A DNA stretch of 64,000 bases from Streptomyces sp. NRRL S-37 (GCF_000721605.1 NZ_JOIZ01000001.1:372001-436000), one strand, 5' to 3'. Shown: positions 1 to 7,755, counted from the first letter of the stretch. A program made the numbers and translations. Notes: generated from the sequence alone by a model not told the origin.

Positions 1-340
1 GCGGTGCCGCGTTCGACCGGAGTGACGTGCAGCGCCAGCCACAGCAGGGCGCCGTTGAGGAAGAACACCAGCAGGCCCAGGACGAGCGCCGGCACGAGCA
101 GCAGCAGACGCACCAGCAGCGGCCAGACCAGGGCGGAGAGCAGACCGAAGGCGCCGGCGCCGAAAGCGGCGGTGACCGCGATGTCCGTGGCGCTGTCGCC
201 GTCGGCCGAGCGCAGCCGGAAGTCGGGCAGGATGCCCGCGAGCAGCAGCATGGTGAGGGTGGAGACCGCCCACACGGCGACACTCCGCCCGATCTGACTG
301 GCGACCCGTCGCCACCGCCCGCCACCCACGCCCCGCGCAC
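1..340 (-). CDS. Membrane protein, holin-like N-terminal region (C-terminus cut by window edge)
   Basis: The reverse strand is open from about 340 to the window edge. It encodes two long hydrophobic segments (VAVWAVSTLTMLLLAGILP, then LLVRLLLLVPALVLGLLVFF followed by LNGALLWLALHV) around a short polar loop rich in Asp and Ser. I recall Streptomyces proteins with this N-terminus being annotated as phage-holin-family membrane proteins, some with a phosphatase/sulfatase-type C-terminal domain. That domain would lie outside the window and cannot be seen. The start is uncertain: a GTG at 340 is in frame but lacks a clean ribosome-binding site, and an Arg-rich stretch precedes the first membrane segment. 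No phage genes lie nearby, so the holin label reflects fold only. Confidence 0.5.
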   Translation of the reverse strand, partial: MRGAWVAGGGDGSPVRSGGVSPCGRSPPSPCCCSRASCPTSGCARPTATAPRTSRSPPLSAPAPSVCSPPWSGRCWCVCCCSCRRSSWACWCSSSTAPCCGWRCTSLRSNAAP

Positions 341-448
341 CTCACGTCCCGGCCGACCTGGCCCTTCCCCACCCTGTCACAACGGCCGGACGGGGCGTTT
401 CGTCCCCGGTCGCGCGGGCCGTCCCCGGTCGCGCGGGCCGTCCGCGGC

Positions 449-850
449 TCAGCGGCCGTCGTACCCGGCCGTCGGCAGCGACAGCCGCCGGTGCACGCGG
501 GCCTTCATCTCCGCGTCGTACGACGGTTCCGCGCGGCCGATCGTCTCCACGCGCACCCCGCGCCGCGCGCACTCCCGCGTGAACTCCTCCACGGAGGACA
601 GCGCGCGTTCCAGTACCCGCAGGCTGGGCGCCACGAACAGATCGGCCCCGGGCCGCACCCCGTCCCACAGCACACCGTGGTCGGGCCGCAGTCCCCGTAC
701 GAGGAGTTCCCGGGCCACCACATAGCCGTGCTCGGCGGCCCAGCGGGCGCACATGGCGTGCTGGCCACGGGAGTCCACCAGGAAGGGATCGGCGTCCAGT
801 TCCTCCAGCGGCGTCAGACTCGCGATCGCCGTCACCCGCACCGGCCCCAT
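449..850 (-). CDS. Small protein resembling a serine-recombinase N-terminal domain
   Basis: A 133-aa protein of unknown function, diverging from the MBL hydrolase at 934. The layout recalls a resolvase catalytic domain: an early segment with a Gln and Ala-rich helix (DSRGQHAMCARWAAEHGY), a central GADLFVAPSLRVLERAL stretch, and EFTRECARRGVRVETI, which matches the resolvase pattern of a helix followed by a strand ending in RGV.V. The usual N-terminal catalytic serine motif (Y.R.S) and the DNA-binding tail are absent. It is therefore more likely a domesticated relative than an active recombinase. A GGAGGTGAGGGGG stretch just upstream of the ATG supports the start. Confidence 0.6.
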   Translation of the reverse strand: MGPVRVTAIASLTPLEELDADPFLVDSRGQHAMCARWAAEHGYVVARELLVRGLRPDHGVLWDGVRPGADLFVAPSLRVLERALSSVEEFTRECARRGVRVETIGRAEPSYDAEMKARVHRRLSLPTAGYDGR

Positions 851-933
851 GGCGCCCCCTCACCTCCGGTTTTCGCCGCCGACCCTACTCCTGCGCGTAG
901 GCTTCGGGGAGTCGCGCGAAGGGGGCGGAAGAG

Positions 934-1707
934 GTGCCGGTGGAGGTCACCTGGTGGGGTCACGCCACCTGCACGATCGAGGACTCGCACACCCGTGTGC
1001 TCACCGACCCCCTGTTCGCCCGCCGGCTCGCGCATCTGCGGCGCCGGCGCGGTGCGGTGCCGCCGGCCGAGGCCCGGCACGCGGACGTGGCCCTGGTCTC
1101 CCATCTGCACGCCGACCATCTGCACCTGCCGTCGCTGGCCCGGCTCGCCCCGGGTACGCGCCTGCTCGTGCCCCGGGGCGCACCACGCGCGGTGCCGGGG
1201 CTGCGCCGGCTCACGCATCTCGCGGTGAGCGAGGTGGCGCCCGGCGATGTGACGCGGGTCGGCGGACTGGTCGTACGGGCCGTGCCCGCGCGGCACGACG
1301 GGCGGCGGCTGCCGGTCGGGCCGCACCGCTCCCCCGCCCTCGGCTACGTCCTGGAGGGCGAGGCGCGGACGTACTTCGCCGGGGACACCGGTCTGTTCGA
1401 CGAGATGGCCAAGGAGGTCGGGCCGGTCGACGTGGCGCTGCTCCCGGTGGGCGGCTGGGGTCCGTACCTGGGCGAGGGCCATCTGGACGCGGGGCGCGCG
1501 GCCGAGGCGCTGGCCCGGCTGGGGGCGTCCAGCGCGGTGCCGGTGCACTACGGCACGTACTGGCCGGTCGGGATGGACGCCGTGCGCCCGCACGAGTTCC
1601 ACGCGCCGGGGCACGAGTTCGAGCGGCAGGCGGCCCGGCACGCGCCCGGCGCGTCGGTGCACCGGCTGGAGCACGGAGAGCGCGTGCGCCTGGAGGTCGC
1701 GCGGTGA
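934..1707 (+). CDS. MBL-fold metallo-hydrolase (UlaG/RomA-like)
   Basis: A 257-aa metallo-beta-lactamase-fold protein. The opening VEVTWWGHATCTIE is the first strand and glycine turn typical of UlaG/NAPE-PLD-like members. HLHADHLHLP (about residues 54-63) is the HxHxDH metal-binding motif. ARHDG, YFAGDTGLFDEM and the late VPVHYGTYWP supply the other metal-ligand His/Asp positions. The family hydrolyses phosphoester or amide-type substrates with two zinc ions; the substrate here cannot be told. The start is a GTG preceded by a GAAGAGG-like site. The stop overlaps the GTG of the next gene (GTGA), so the two are probably translationally coupled. Confidence 0.85.
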   Translation: MPVEVTWWGHATCTIEDSHTRVLTDPLFARRLAHLRRRRGAVPPAEARHADVALVSHLHADHLHLPSLARLAPGTRLLVPRGAPRAVPGLRRLTHLAVSEVAPGDVTRVGGLVVRAVPARHDGRRLPVGPHRSPALGYVLEGEARTYFAGDTGLFDEMAKEVGPVDVALLPVGGWGPYLGEGHLDAGRAAEALARLGASSAVPVHYGTYWPVGMDAVRPHEFHAPGHEFERQAARHAPGASVHRLEHGERVRLEVAR

Positions 1708-2378
1708 TCCTTCCCGCCGCCCTGGGCCTGCCGGCCGGCGCGTCCCTGTCGTCGGTGGCCGCGTCGGCCTCCGTACCGGTCGTGGCGCCCGAGTTCACCC
1801 AGCAGGCCGTCGGCTATCCCTCGCTGTTCCTGCTGGTGCTGATCGGCGCGCTGGTGCCGGTGGTGCCGACGGGCGCGCTGGTCAGTTCGGCGGCCGTGGT
1901 CGCCTTCCACCGGGCGGCGCCGCTCTCGATGGCGCTGGTGTTCGTGACGGCGTCCCTGGCGGCGTTCCTCGGGGACATCGCGCTGTACTGGCTGGGGCGG
2001 CGCGGGATGAGGTCGAGGAACGGCTCCCGCTGGCTGGAGGCGATCCGGGAGCGCGCCCCGGAGGACCGGCTGGCGCAGGCGCAGCACAAGCTCGCCGACC
2101 ACGGGGTGGCGGTGCTGGTGCTGTCCCGGCTGGTCCCGGCCGGGCGGCTGCCGGTGATGCTGGCCTGTCTGGTCGCGAAGTGGCCGGTGCGGCGCTTCGT
2201 GCGGGGCAATCTGCCGGCCTGTCTGGCCTGGGCGGCGACGTACCAGCTGATCGGGGTGCTCGGCGGTTCGCTGTTCGACCGGCCGTGGCAGGGCGTCCTG
2301 GCGGCGATCGTGCTGACGGTGCTGATCAGTGTGGCCCCGGGGCTGTGGCGGCGACTGCGGGGAACGGCCACCGGGTGA
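1704..2378 (+). CDS. DedA/SNARE-associated (VTT domain) membrane protein
   Basis: A 224-aa integral membrane protein whose GTG overlaps the stop of the MBL hydrolase. It has hydrophobic segments at about residues 35-65, 70-95, 130-155, 165-185 and 195-215. The pattern FLGDIALYWLGRR in the middle and LSRLVPAGRLPVMLACLVAK afterwards matches the DedA/VTT signature (re-entrant loop with a conserved Arg and Gly/Pro). DedA proteins act in membrane homeostasis, and several are thought to be flippases for polyprenyl-phosphate or phospholipids. Substrate here is unknown. Confidence 0.8.
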   Translation: MILPAALGLPAGASLSSVAASASVPVVAPEFTQQAVGYPSLFLLVLIGALVPVVPTGALVSSAAVVAFHRAAPLSMALVFVTASLAAFLGDIALYWLGRRGMRSRNGSRWLEAIRERAPEDRLAQAQHKLADHGVAVLVLSRLVPAGRLPVMLACLVAKWPVRRFVRGNLPACLAWAATYQLIGVLGGSLFDRPWQGVLAAIVLTVLISVAPGLWRRLRGTATG

Positions 2379-2404
2379 GATCCCGGGGGCGGCCCGGGCC
2401 CGCT

Positions 2405-3664
2405 TCACCGGGGGGACTCCCCTCGTCCGGCGTCGTCGCGGAGTTCACCGAGGACCGCTGTCAGTCTGCTCAGCGCGTGTCGTACCCGCGGCAGTTCCAG
2501 GGGCGCGGGTGACGTCAGGCCCTCCGCGCGCAGTGCCGGGGTGTCGCCCAGCAGCGGGGCGGTGGACAGCCGTACGCGCGGTGCCTCGAGGTCGTCGCCG
2601 AAGCGGTGGCCGCCCGGTGCGGGCATGCCGAGCCGGGTGGTGAGGAAGTCCTCCAGCTCCTGGGCGTCACCGATGCCGTGCGCGCGGAGCGCGGGGGCCA
2701 GGGGGGCGAGGTCGACGTACAGGTGCCGGCCGCAGCAGGGGGGCCGGGCGAGGGCGCCCGCGGCGACGACGGCGTGGTGCGCGGCGGCGGCCACGCGCGC
2801 GTGCAGGCGTACGGCGGCGGCGACACGCTCGGTGACCGGCCCGGGTTCGGACAGCGCGTACACCGCGGCGGCGGCGACGGGGGAGGCGACGCGCGCGTCG
2901 AGCGCGGTGAGCACGTCGAGCACGCGCGCGTGGAGCGCGTTCCCGTCCTCGCCGGCCGGGAAGCGGGCCACCGCCGCCGGCCAGCCCGGCGGGAGCAGGG
3001 CGCCGGCCAGGTCGGTGACGACGGTGACCCGGTCGGGCAGCATCTCGGCGGGGCTGAGCAGCACGGTGCCGTGCGGGTCGTGCAGGGTGTCGCGCCAGGT
3101 CTCGTCGCTGACCAGGTGCAGCCCCTCGCCGACGGCGGCCTCCAGGGTCTCGTGCAGCAGCTCGGGCGGGGTGACGCCGGCGGTGGGGTCGTCGGCGACG
3201 GAGAGCACCAGCAGGCGCGGGTCGCCGCCCTCGGCCCGCAGCCGGCGCACGGTCTCCAGCAGGGCGTACGGGTCGGGGACGCCGCCGCCCTCCGCCGGGG
3301 TCGGCACATGGAAGGCGGGGCGGCCGAGCAGGCGGGCGTAGGGGGCCCACCAGGCGGGGCAGGGCCGGGGCACCAGGACGTCGCCGCCGAGGGCGGCGGT
3401 CAGCGCCACCAGCAGGGCGGGGGCGCCGGGGGCGACGGCCACCCGGTCGGGAGCGGCGGGCAGTCCGCGCCGGTCGCCGTACCCGCAGGCCGCGTCCAGC
3501 AGGGCGGGCCCGCCGCCGACCGGTTCGGCGTCGGCGCGGGAGGCCGCGGCGGCGAGCACGGCGGACAGCTCGGGCAGGACGGGCAGCCCGTCCTCGGGGA
3601 GCGCCGGCCCGAACCGGACGGGGCCGTGGCCTTCCGGATCCGTCCGCCGCATCCCTACCTCCAC
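2405..3664 (-). CDS. Aminotransferase class I/II-fold protein lacking every lysine
   Basis: A 419-aa protein with the layout of a fold-type I PLP enzyme. It has an early glycine-rich segment (GYGDRRGLPAA), the CPAWWAPYARLLG segment typical of class I/II enzymes, VSDETWRDTLHD where the cofactor-binding Asp should sit, and a C-terminal PRVRLSTAPLL with the substrate-carboxylate Arg. The lysine that forms the internal aldimine should follow the next strand, but that segment reads VVTDLAGALLPPGWP. I find no lysine anywhere in the translation, so normal PLP transamination looks impossible. It may bind a ligand or act as a scaffold. Start is the ATG at 3664 or an in-frame ATG at 3652. An inverted-repeat element lies upstream. 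Confidence 0.75.
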   Translation of the reverse strand: MEVGMRRTDPEGHGPVRFGPALPEDGLPVLPELSAVLAAAASRADAEPVGGGPALLDAACGYGDRRGLPAAPDRVAVAPGAPALLVALTAALGGDVLVPRPCPAWWAPYARLLGRPAFHVPTPAEGGGVPDPYALLETVRRLRAEGGDPRLLVLSVADDPTAGVTPPELLHETLEAAVGEGLHLVSDETWRDTLHDPHGTVLLSPAEMLPDRVTVVTDLAGALLPPGWPAAVARFPAGEDGNALHARVLDVLTALDARVASPVAAAAVYALSEPGPVTERVAAAVRLHARVAAAAHHAVVAAGALARPPCCGRHLYVDLAPLAPALRAHGIGDAQELEDFLTTRLGMPAPGGHRFGDDLEAPRVRLSTAPLLGDTPALRAEGLTSPAPLELPRVRHALSRLTAVLGELRDDAGRGESPR

Positions 3665-3849
3665 GCGGTCCCCCGGCGCCGTGCCCGGCGCCGGCTCGTG
3701 TTCCGGGTCCTGTCGTCACGTCCTTGCCGTCCGCCCGGAAGGCGGGCGGGGACCGGACGACGGGCCCACGCCAGTCAGTACCCAGCGTGCCGCGCGCCAT
3801 GGGTGCCGGGTGGAACGCGCCGTTCCCACGCGGCGCGGGGCGGCCGGTG
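3665..3849. other. Intergenic region upstream of the lysine-free aminotransferase
   Basis: This gap lies between two minus-strand genes. It contains the inverted-repeat element described at 3703-3767 and an internal hairpin built on CCGCCCGGAAGGCGGGCGG. I see no open reading frame I would defend. Confidence 0.5.
3703..3767. repeat. Inverted-repeat element, copy 1
   Basis: The left end reads CCGGGTCCTGTCGTC and the right end GACGACGGGCCC, which are imperfect inverted repeats. A GC-rich hairpin (CGTCCGCCCGG/AGGCGGGCGG) lies between them. The same left end followed by a similar hairpin recurs at 5703, upstream of the sigma-factor gene. Both copies sit just upstream of minus-strand genes. Confidence 0.55.
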
Positions 3850-4743
3850 TCAGCCGTCCGCGCGGGTGGTGCGGTCGCGGTACACGCGGTGCGCGGCGGC
3901 GCCGAACGCGCCCGCGATCAGCAGCCCGCCGGCGGCCAGCGCGGGCACGGAGTCGGTGAAGGCACCGCCCGCGCCGGCGTGGACGCCCTGGTGCGCGGGG
4001 GCGGTGGGGCAGGGGGTGTCTTTCGGGTCGGTGGGCCGGGACCCGGTGGGCCCAGGCCTCAGGGCCTTCGGTTCGACGGCCTCCGGGGCGGCCGGGCCGC
4101 TTTCCTGGGGAGCGGGGATCTCCGCCCCGAAGCCGGGTCCGGCGCCGGTGCCGACGTCGGCGTCGGACTCGGCATCGGTGCCGGACTCGGTATCCGGTCC
4201 GGCACCGAACTCGGCTTCGGGCTCGAATTCGTCCAGCGCCGTGCGCTTCGGTACGACCGCCTCGGACCCGGCGGGGGCGCTTTCCTGGGGAGCGGGGATC
4301 TCCGCCCCGAAGCCGGGTCCGGCGCCGGCATCGGCATCGGCATCGGCATCGGCATCAGCATCGGCATCGGCATCGGCATCGGCATCGGCATCGAGCTCAG
4401 CATCAAGTCCGGCATCCGGCTCGGTACCGAACTCGGTGTCGAGTCCGGCGTCCGGCCCGGCATCGGACTCGGCGTCCGGTCCGGCGTCGAGCGCGGCGTC
4501 GAACCCGGATGCGGGCTCGTCCGGCGCCGTGCGCTTCGGTAGGACCGTCTCGGGCCCGGCGGGGGCGAGGGCGGTGTCCGGTTCCCACGCGTGCCCCTCC
4601 GGCCGCGGACAGGGCGAGGGGGAGGTGGTGCCCCAGGAGGCCCCGTCGTCCGGAACGGTGCCCGCCGACGCGGCCGGTGCGAGCGCCGCGAGGGCGGCAC
4701 CGGTGGCGGCGGCGAGGGACAGGGCACGGGCGGTGCGGCGCAT
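3850..4743 (-). CDS. Secreted, membrane-anchored Asp-Ala repeat protein
   Basis: A 297-aa protein when started at the ATG at 4743, which has a GAAGGAG ribosome-binding site 8 nt upstream; an in-frame ATG 33 nt further up has none. Residues 1-28 form a signal peptide (RRT, then a hydrophobic core ending AASA). The mature part is highly acidic and low in complexity, with a run of 11 Asp-Ala pairs and two copies of PGFGAEIPAPQES exactly 180 bp apart. The C-terminus has a proline-rich linker, then one hydrophobic segment (VPALAAGGLLIAGAFGAAA) and a short basic tail. This resembles a wall-spanning anchored protein but lacks an LPXTG sorting motif. Function is unknown. It lies beside a stress-type sigma factor. 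Confidence 0.75.
   Translation of the reverse strand: MRRTARALSLAAATGAALAALAPAASAGTVPDDGASWGTTSPSPCPRPEGHAWEPDTALAPAGPETVLPKRTAPDEPASGFDAALDAGPDAESDAGPDAGLDTEFGTEPDAGLDAELDADADADADADADADADADADAGAGPGFGAEIPAPQESAPAGSEAVVPKRTALDEFEPEAEFGAGPDTESGTDAESDADVGTGAGPGFGAEIPAPQESGPAAPEAVEPKALRPGPTGSRPTDPKDTPCPTAPAHQGVHAGAGGAFTDSVPALAAGGLLIAGAFGAAAHRVYRDRTTRADG
4099..4328. repeat. Direct repeat pair inside the secreted-protein gene
   Basis: A segment of about 50 bp at 4099-4148 recurs identically at 4279-4328, a spacing of 180 bp. Both copies code for the PGFGAEIPAPQES motif. This points to internal duplication during growth of the repeat region. Confidence 0.8.
4327..4392. repeat. Hexanucleotide tandem repeat coding for Asp-Ala
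   Basis: Eleven consecutive 6-bp units, GGCATC on the plus strand, with the sixth unit changed to AGCATC. The tract lies in frame inside the secreted acidic-protein gene and codes for (Asp-Ala)11 on the minus strand. Changes in copy number would stay in frame and alter the length of the repeat domain. Confidence 0.9.
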
Positions 4744-4884
4744 GGTGCGGGCTCCTTCGAGCGACGGCGGGGGCACGGCGTTCGGTCACGCCCCACAGCC
4801 ATCACAGCCCCATCGCCGCCGCGCCGCCCGCCGCCGGACACCATTGGCGGGACCGGACGCACCCGGGCGGGTGAAGGGCCCGCG

Positions 4885-5679
4885 CTACGCCTCCCCGTCC
4901 CGCATGACCTGTTCCCGTACCCGGCCGCAGCAGCGGCTGATCAGGCGGGAGACGTGCATCTGCGAGATGCCCAGCTCCTCGGCGATGCCGCTCTGCGTCA
5001 TGTCGCCGAAGAACCTCATGTAGAGGATGGCCCGCTCCCGCTCGGGCAGCGCGGCCAGCCGTTCCTTGACGGCCTCGCGGTCGATGACGGTGTCCAGCGC
5101 CGGGTCGGGCGCGCCGAGCACGTCGCCGAGCGAGCAGCCGTCGTCGCTGCCGGGCAGCTCGGCGTCCAGGGACAGCGCGGAGAAGCTCTCCAGCGCCTCC
5201 TGTCCGGTGCGGACGTCCTTCTCGCTCAGACCGGCGTGCTCGGCGATCTCGGCCACGGTCGGCCGGCGGCCGGAGGTGGTCCGGGACAGGTCCTGGGAGG
5301 CGTGCCGGACACGGTTGCGCAGCTCCTGGACCCGGCGCGGCACGTGCAGGGTCCACATGTGGTCGCGGAAGTGCCGTTTGATCTCGCCGGTGACGGTCGG
5401 TACGGCGTAGCTCTCGAACGCGTTGCCCAGCCCGGGGTCGTACCGGTCGACGGCCTTGACCAGGCCGAGCGCGGCGACCTGGCGCAGGTCGTCGAGGTTC
5501 TCTCCGCGGCTGCGGAAGCGTCCGGCGAGGCGGTCGGCCATGGGCAGCCAGGCCTCGACGATCTCGTGACGGAGCGCGTCCCGCTCCGGGCCCGGGGGCA
5601 GTGCGGCGAGTTCGCGGAAGGCGGCCGCGGTGTCGGGGGCGTCGTCGTGCGGGTGTTTCGCGGTCGCTCGGGTCGGCAT
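4885..5679 (-). CDS. RNA polymerase sigma factor, SigB/SigF/SigG family
   Basis: A 264-aa group 3 sigma factor. Region 2 is clear: ADRLAGRFRSRGENLDDLRQVAALGLVKAVDRYDP, then FESYAVPTVTGEIKRHFRDHMW, which is the SigB/SigF signature for core binding and -10 recognition. Region 3 (VPRRVQELRNRV...TVAEIAEHAGLSEKDV) and region 4 (LPERERAILYMRFFGDMTQSGIAEELGISQMHVSRLI) follow in full. In Streptomyces such factors answer osmotic, oxidative or developmental stress and are held by anti-sigma kinases of the RsbW type. No anti-sigma gene is adjacent here. The downstream minus-strand gene codes for the acidic secreted protein. Confidence 0.93.
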   Translation of the reverse strand: MPTRATAKHPHDDAPDTAAAFRELAALPPGPERDALRHEIVEAWLPMADRLAGRFRSRGENLDDLRQVAALGLVKAVDRYDPGLGNAFESYAVPTVTGEIKRHFRDHMWTLHVPRRVQELRNRVRHASQDLSRTTSGRRPTVAEIAEHAGLSEKDVRTGQEALESFSALSLDAELPGSDDGCSLGDVLGAPDPALDTVIDREAVKERLAALPERERAILYMRFFGDMTQSGIAEELGISQMHVSRLISRCCGRVREQVMRDGEA

Positions 5680-5988
5680 GGTGCGTCGCAGCTCCCTCGG
5701 GGCCGGGTCCTGTCGTCGCGTTCCCGGCGTCCGCCCGAGAGGGGGCGGACGCGGCGGCGTCCGGTGCGCACGGTCGTGAAGCGCCGAAGCACCCTCGACG
5801 GGGGGCTCCCCTCCGGAGGGTGCGTGCCGGGCCGCCGGTCGGGCGGGGGTGTGACGACAGAGCCTGGGGGACGGGCGGTCACCGCGGTGGGCGCGCCCGT
5901 CGGGGACGGGGAGCGTCCGGAGCGGCGTGACGCCGCCTCCACGGACGTGCCTCCTGTCCGAAGCACTGGAGGTGCGCCTGCCCCCGAC
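5680..5988. other. Intergenic region upstream of the sigma-factor gene
   Basis: This region holds the second inverted-repeat element (5703-5868) and GC-rich DNA. I see no convincing gene or clear promoter hexamers. It should contain the sigma-gene promoter on the minus strand and the end of the small membrane-protein transcript. Confidence 0.5.
5703..5868. repeat. Inverted-repeat element, copy 2
   Basis: The left end CCGGGTCCTGTCGTC is identical to that of the element at 3703. An internal hairpin uses GCGTCCGCCCG/GGGGCGGACGC. The right end at about 5852 reads GACGACAGAGCCTGG, an imperfect inverse of the left end. This copy is larger (about 166 bp) than copy 1. Confidence 0.5.
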
Positions 5989-6129
5989 TCACCGTCCCAA
6001 ACTCCCCCACCGGGTTTCGGGCGGATCGGTCTCGGGCGGTGCGGGCGGGAGCACGACGTCCTCGTAGCGGCCCAGCATCAGGATCACGCCGAGCATGAGG
6101 GGCGGGATGAGCACGGCGAGCACCGCCAT
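5989..6129 (-). CDS. Small hydrophobic membrane protein (46 aa)
   Basis: A 46-aa protein starting MAVLAVLIPPLMLGVILMLG, one membrane segment, with a Pro/Glu-rich tail. An AAAGGA site stands about 6 nt upstream of the ATG. Upstream in-frame starts are possible, but the extension is Arg/Pro-rich and unlike a real N-terminus. Function is unknown. Confidence 0.55.
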   Translation of the reverse strand: MAVLAVLIPPLMLGVILMLGRYEDVVLPPAPPETDPPETRWGSLGR

Positions 6130-6288
6130 GGCCTGTCCTTTCCGGGAGGCGCGTGGGGGGCGTGGGACGCGGGTCTCCCGCCCTCCGGCGGCCAAACCCC
6201 GGCCCGTGACGATCCGGCACCCGAACTCCTGTGTCGCCCTCCGCTCCCCGGGTACGCGGTGCGCACCCCGAAGGATCTGGAGGGAGAC

Positions 6289-6681
6289 ATGCAGCGAGGC
6301 AGCGACCGGCTCAGCGTCCACCGCGACGACGAGATGAAGCACGAACTGCAGGGTCTGCTGCGGTCCGGGCACCCCACCCGTACCGAGGAGTGGCACGACC
6401 CGGAGCCGTTCGCCGACGACGACCCCGAGGTCACGTACGGCCCGGTGACGCCGGGCCGCGGCCCGACGTCACTGGAGTCGGTGCGGCTGGAACTGGCCAG
6501 GATCCTGGGCCGCGGGGCGTTCCCCGCGGGCCCGCGTGAGCTGATGCGCGCCCTGGACCGGCGGTACGCGCCCGACACCCTCATCGAGGCGTTGGAGCGG
6601 CTGCCGCACAAGGCCCGCTACAACAGCGTCCAGGAGCTGGCCGAGGCGCTGACCCGGTCCCGGGAGACGGAGACCGCGTAA
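6289..6681 (+). CDS. DUF2795 domain protein
   Basis: A 130-aa soluble protein. The start is the ATG directly behind a GGAGGGAG site. The C-terminal half (about residues 60-125) fits DUF2795, with a helix, FPAGPRELMRAL, then LIEALERLPHKARYNSVQELAEAL. The N-terminal half is polar and probably flexible. The family is common in actinobacteria and its function is unknown. It heads a plus-strand run of small stress-type genes (CBS protein, DJ-1/PfpI protein). Confidence 0.75.
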   Translation: MQRGSDRLSVHRDDEMKHELQGLLRSGHPTRTEEWHDPEPFADDDPEVTYGPVTPGRGPTSLESVRLELARILGRGAFPAGPRELMRALDRRYAPDTLIEALERLPHKARYNSVQELAEALTRSRETETA

Positions 6682-6753
6682 CCGGCCCGTCCGGGGCACC
6701 GCGGCCGGTTCGCGGTGCCCCGGCGGCCGGGATCGACAGGGAGGGCTTCGGTC

Positions 6754-7179
6754 ATGGCCGAGTTCGTCAAGGACGTCATGACTCCGGGCGTGGTCGCCGT
6801 ACGCCCGGACGCCTCGATCGTCGAGGCGGCGCAGCTGATGCGCACCCAGAACATCGGCGACGTGGTGGTGGCGGACGGGCAGCGGGTCGTCGGCGTGCTC
6901 ACCGACCGCGACATCACCGTCCGCGCGGTCGCCCGGGGCGCGGACCCGCTCGGGACGAGCGCGGGGTCGGTGTGCACACCGGACCCGTTGACGCTCGCCC
7001 CGGACGATCCGGTGTCCTCGGCCGTCGCCCTGATGCGGGAGCACGCGATACGCCGGATCCCGGTGGTCGAGGGCGGTCTGCCGGTCGGCCTGGTGAGTCT
7101 CGGCGATCTGGCCGAGGCGCGGGAGCCCGGCTCGGCGCTGGCCGACATCAGCCGCGCGGAACCGGACGGGAAGAGCTGA
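6754..7179 (+). CDS. Paired CBS-domain protein (Hrp1-like)
   Basis: A 141-aa protein made almost wholly of two CBS motifs: VKDVMTPGVVAVRPDASIVEAAQLM to about residue 60, then CTPDPLTLAPDDPVSSAVALMREHAIRRIPVV. Stand-alone CBS pairs bind adenosyl ligands and act as energy sensors. In size and motif it resembles mycobacterial Hrp1 (Rv2626c), a dormancy-regulon protein. The ATG was chosen because it opens the first CBS unit; GGGAGGG lies about 10 nt upstream. Confidence 0.85.
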   Translation: MAEFVKDVMTPGVVAVRPDASIVEAAQLMRTQNIGDVVVADGQRVVGVLTDRDITVRAVARGADPLGTSAGSVCTPDPLTLAPDDPVSSAVALMREHAIRRIPVVEGGLPVGLVSLGDLAEAREPGSALADISRAEPDGKS

Positions 7180-7209
7180 ACGAGCGGAACGAAGGGACGT
7201 AGTGCCATC

Positions 7210-7755
7210 ATGCGAATCGCATTCCTGACCGCACCCGAGGGTGTCGAGCAGGTGGAGCTGACCGAGCCGTGGCAGGCGGCCGTGGACGCCGGTCACGAAG
7301 CCGTGCTCGTGTCGACGGGCCCGGGGAAGATCCAGGCGTTCCACCATCTCGACAAGGCGGACACCTTCCCCGTGCAGGAGGTCGTCGGCGAGACGTCGGC
7401 GGACTCCTTCGGTGGTCTCGTGCTGCCGGGCGGGGTCGCCAACCCGGACTTCCTGCGCATGGACGACAAGGCCGTCGCCTTCGTGCGGGACTTCTTCGAA
7501 CAGGGCCGGCCGGTCGCCGCGATCTGTCACGCCCCCTGGACCCTCGTCGAGGCCGACGTCGTCCGGGGCCGGGTGCTGACCAGCTGGCCCAGCCTGCGGA
7601 CCGACCTGCGCAACGCCGGCGCCACCTGGGTCGACGAGCAGGTGAAGGTCTGCGACCACGGGCCGAACAAACTGATCACCAGCCGCAAGCCGGACGATCT
7701 GAAGGCCTTCTGCGAGACGTACCTCGAGGTGTTCGAGGCCGAGCAGGCCTCATAA
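7210..7755 (+). CDS. DJ-1/PfpI family protein (general stress protein 18-like)
   Basis: A 181-aa class I glutamine-amidotransferase-fold protein. VAAICHAPWTL (about residues 100-110) contains the nucleophile elbow with Cys followed by His, as in PfpI/YraA proteins. A Glu early in the fold (VEQVELTEPWQAA) may complete the site. Members act as deglycases, proteases or chaperones under stress; the exact substrate is unknown. It lies 30 nt downstream of the CBS gene and is probably co-transcribed with it. Confidence 0.85.
   Translation: MRIAFLTAPEGVEQVELTEPWQAAVDAGHEAVLVSTGPGKIQAFHHLDKADTFPVQEVVGETSADSFGGLVLPGGVANPDFLRMDDKAVAFVRDFFEQGRPVAAICHAPWTLVEADVVRGRVLTSWPSLRTDLRNAGATWVDEQVKVCDHGPNKLITSRKPDDLKAFCETYLEVFEAEQAS

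Noticed and set aside
1..340. Prophage remnant, from the holin-like membrane protein
   Set aside because: No other phage gene lies nearby; the fold is a general hydrophobic one.
449..850. A mobile element, from the resolvase-like protein
   Set aside because: No transposase, integrase, terminal repeats or attachment-site duplication is visible around it, and the key N-terminal catalytic Ser motif is missing.
4327..4392. CRISPR-like repeat array
   Set aside because: The units are 6 bp, contiguous and in frame in a coding gene, with no spacers.
2606..5023. An 805-codon open frame on the plus strand
   Set aside because: It runs antisense to three well-supported genes. Its protein is Gly/Ala/Ser-rich low-complexity text with no motif. 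High-GC DNA gives many such shadow frames.
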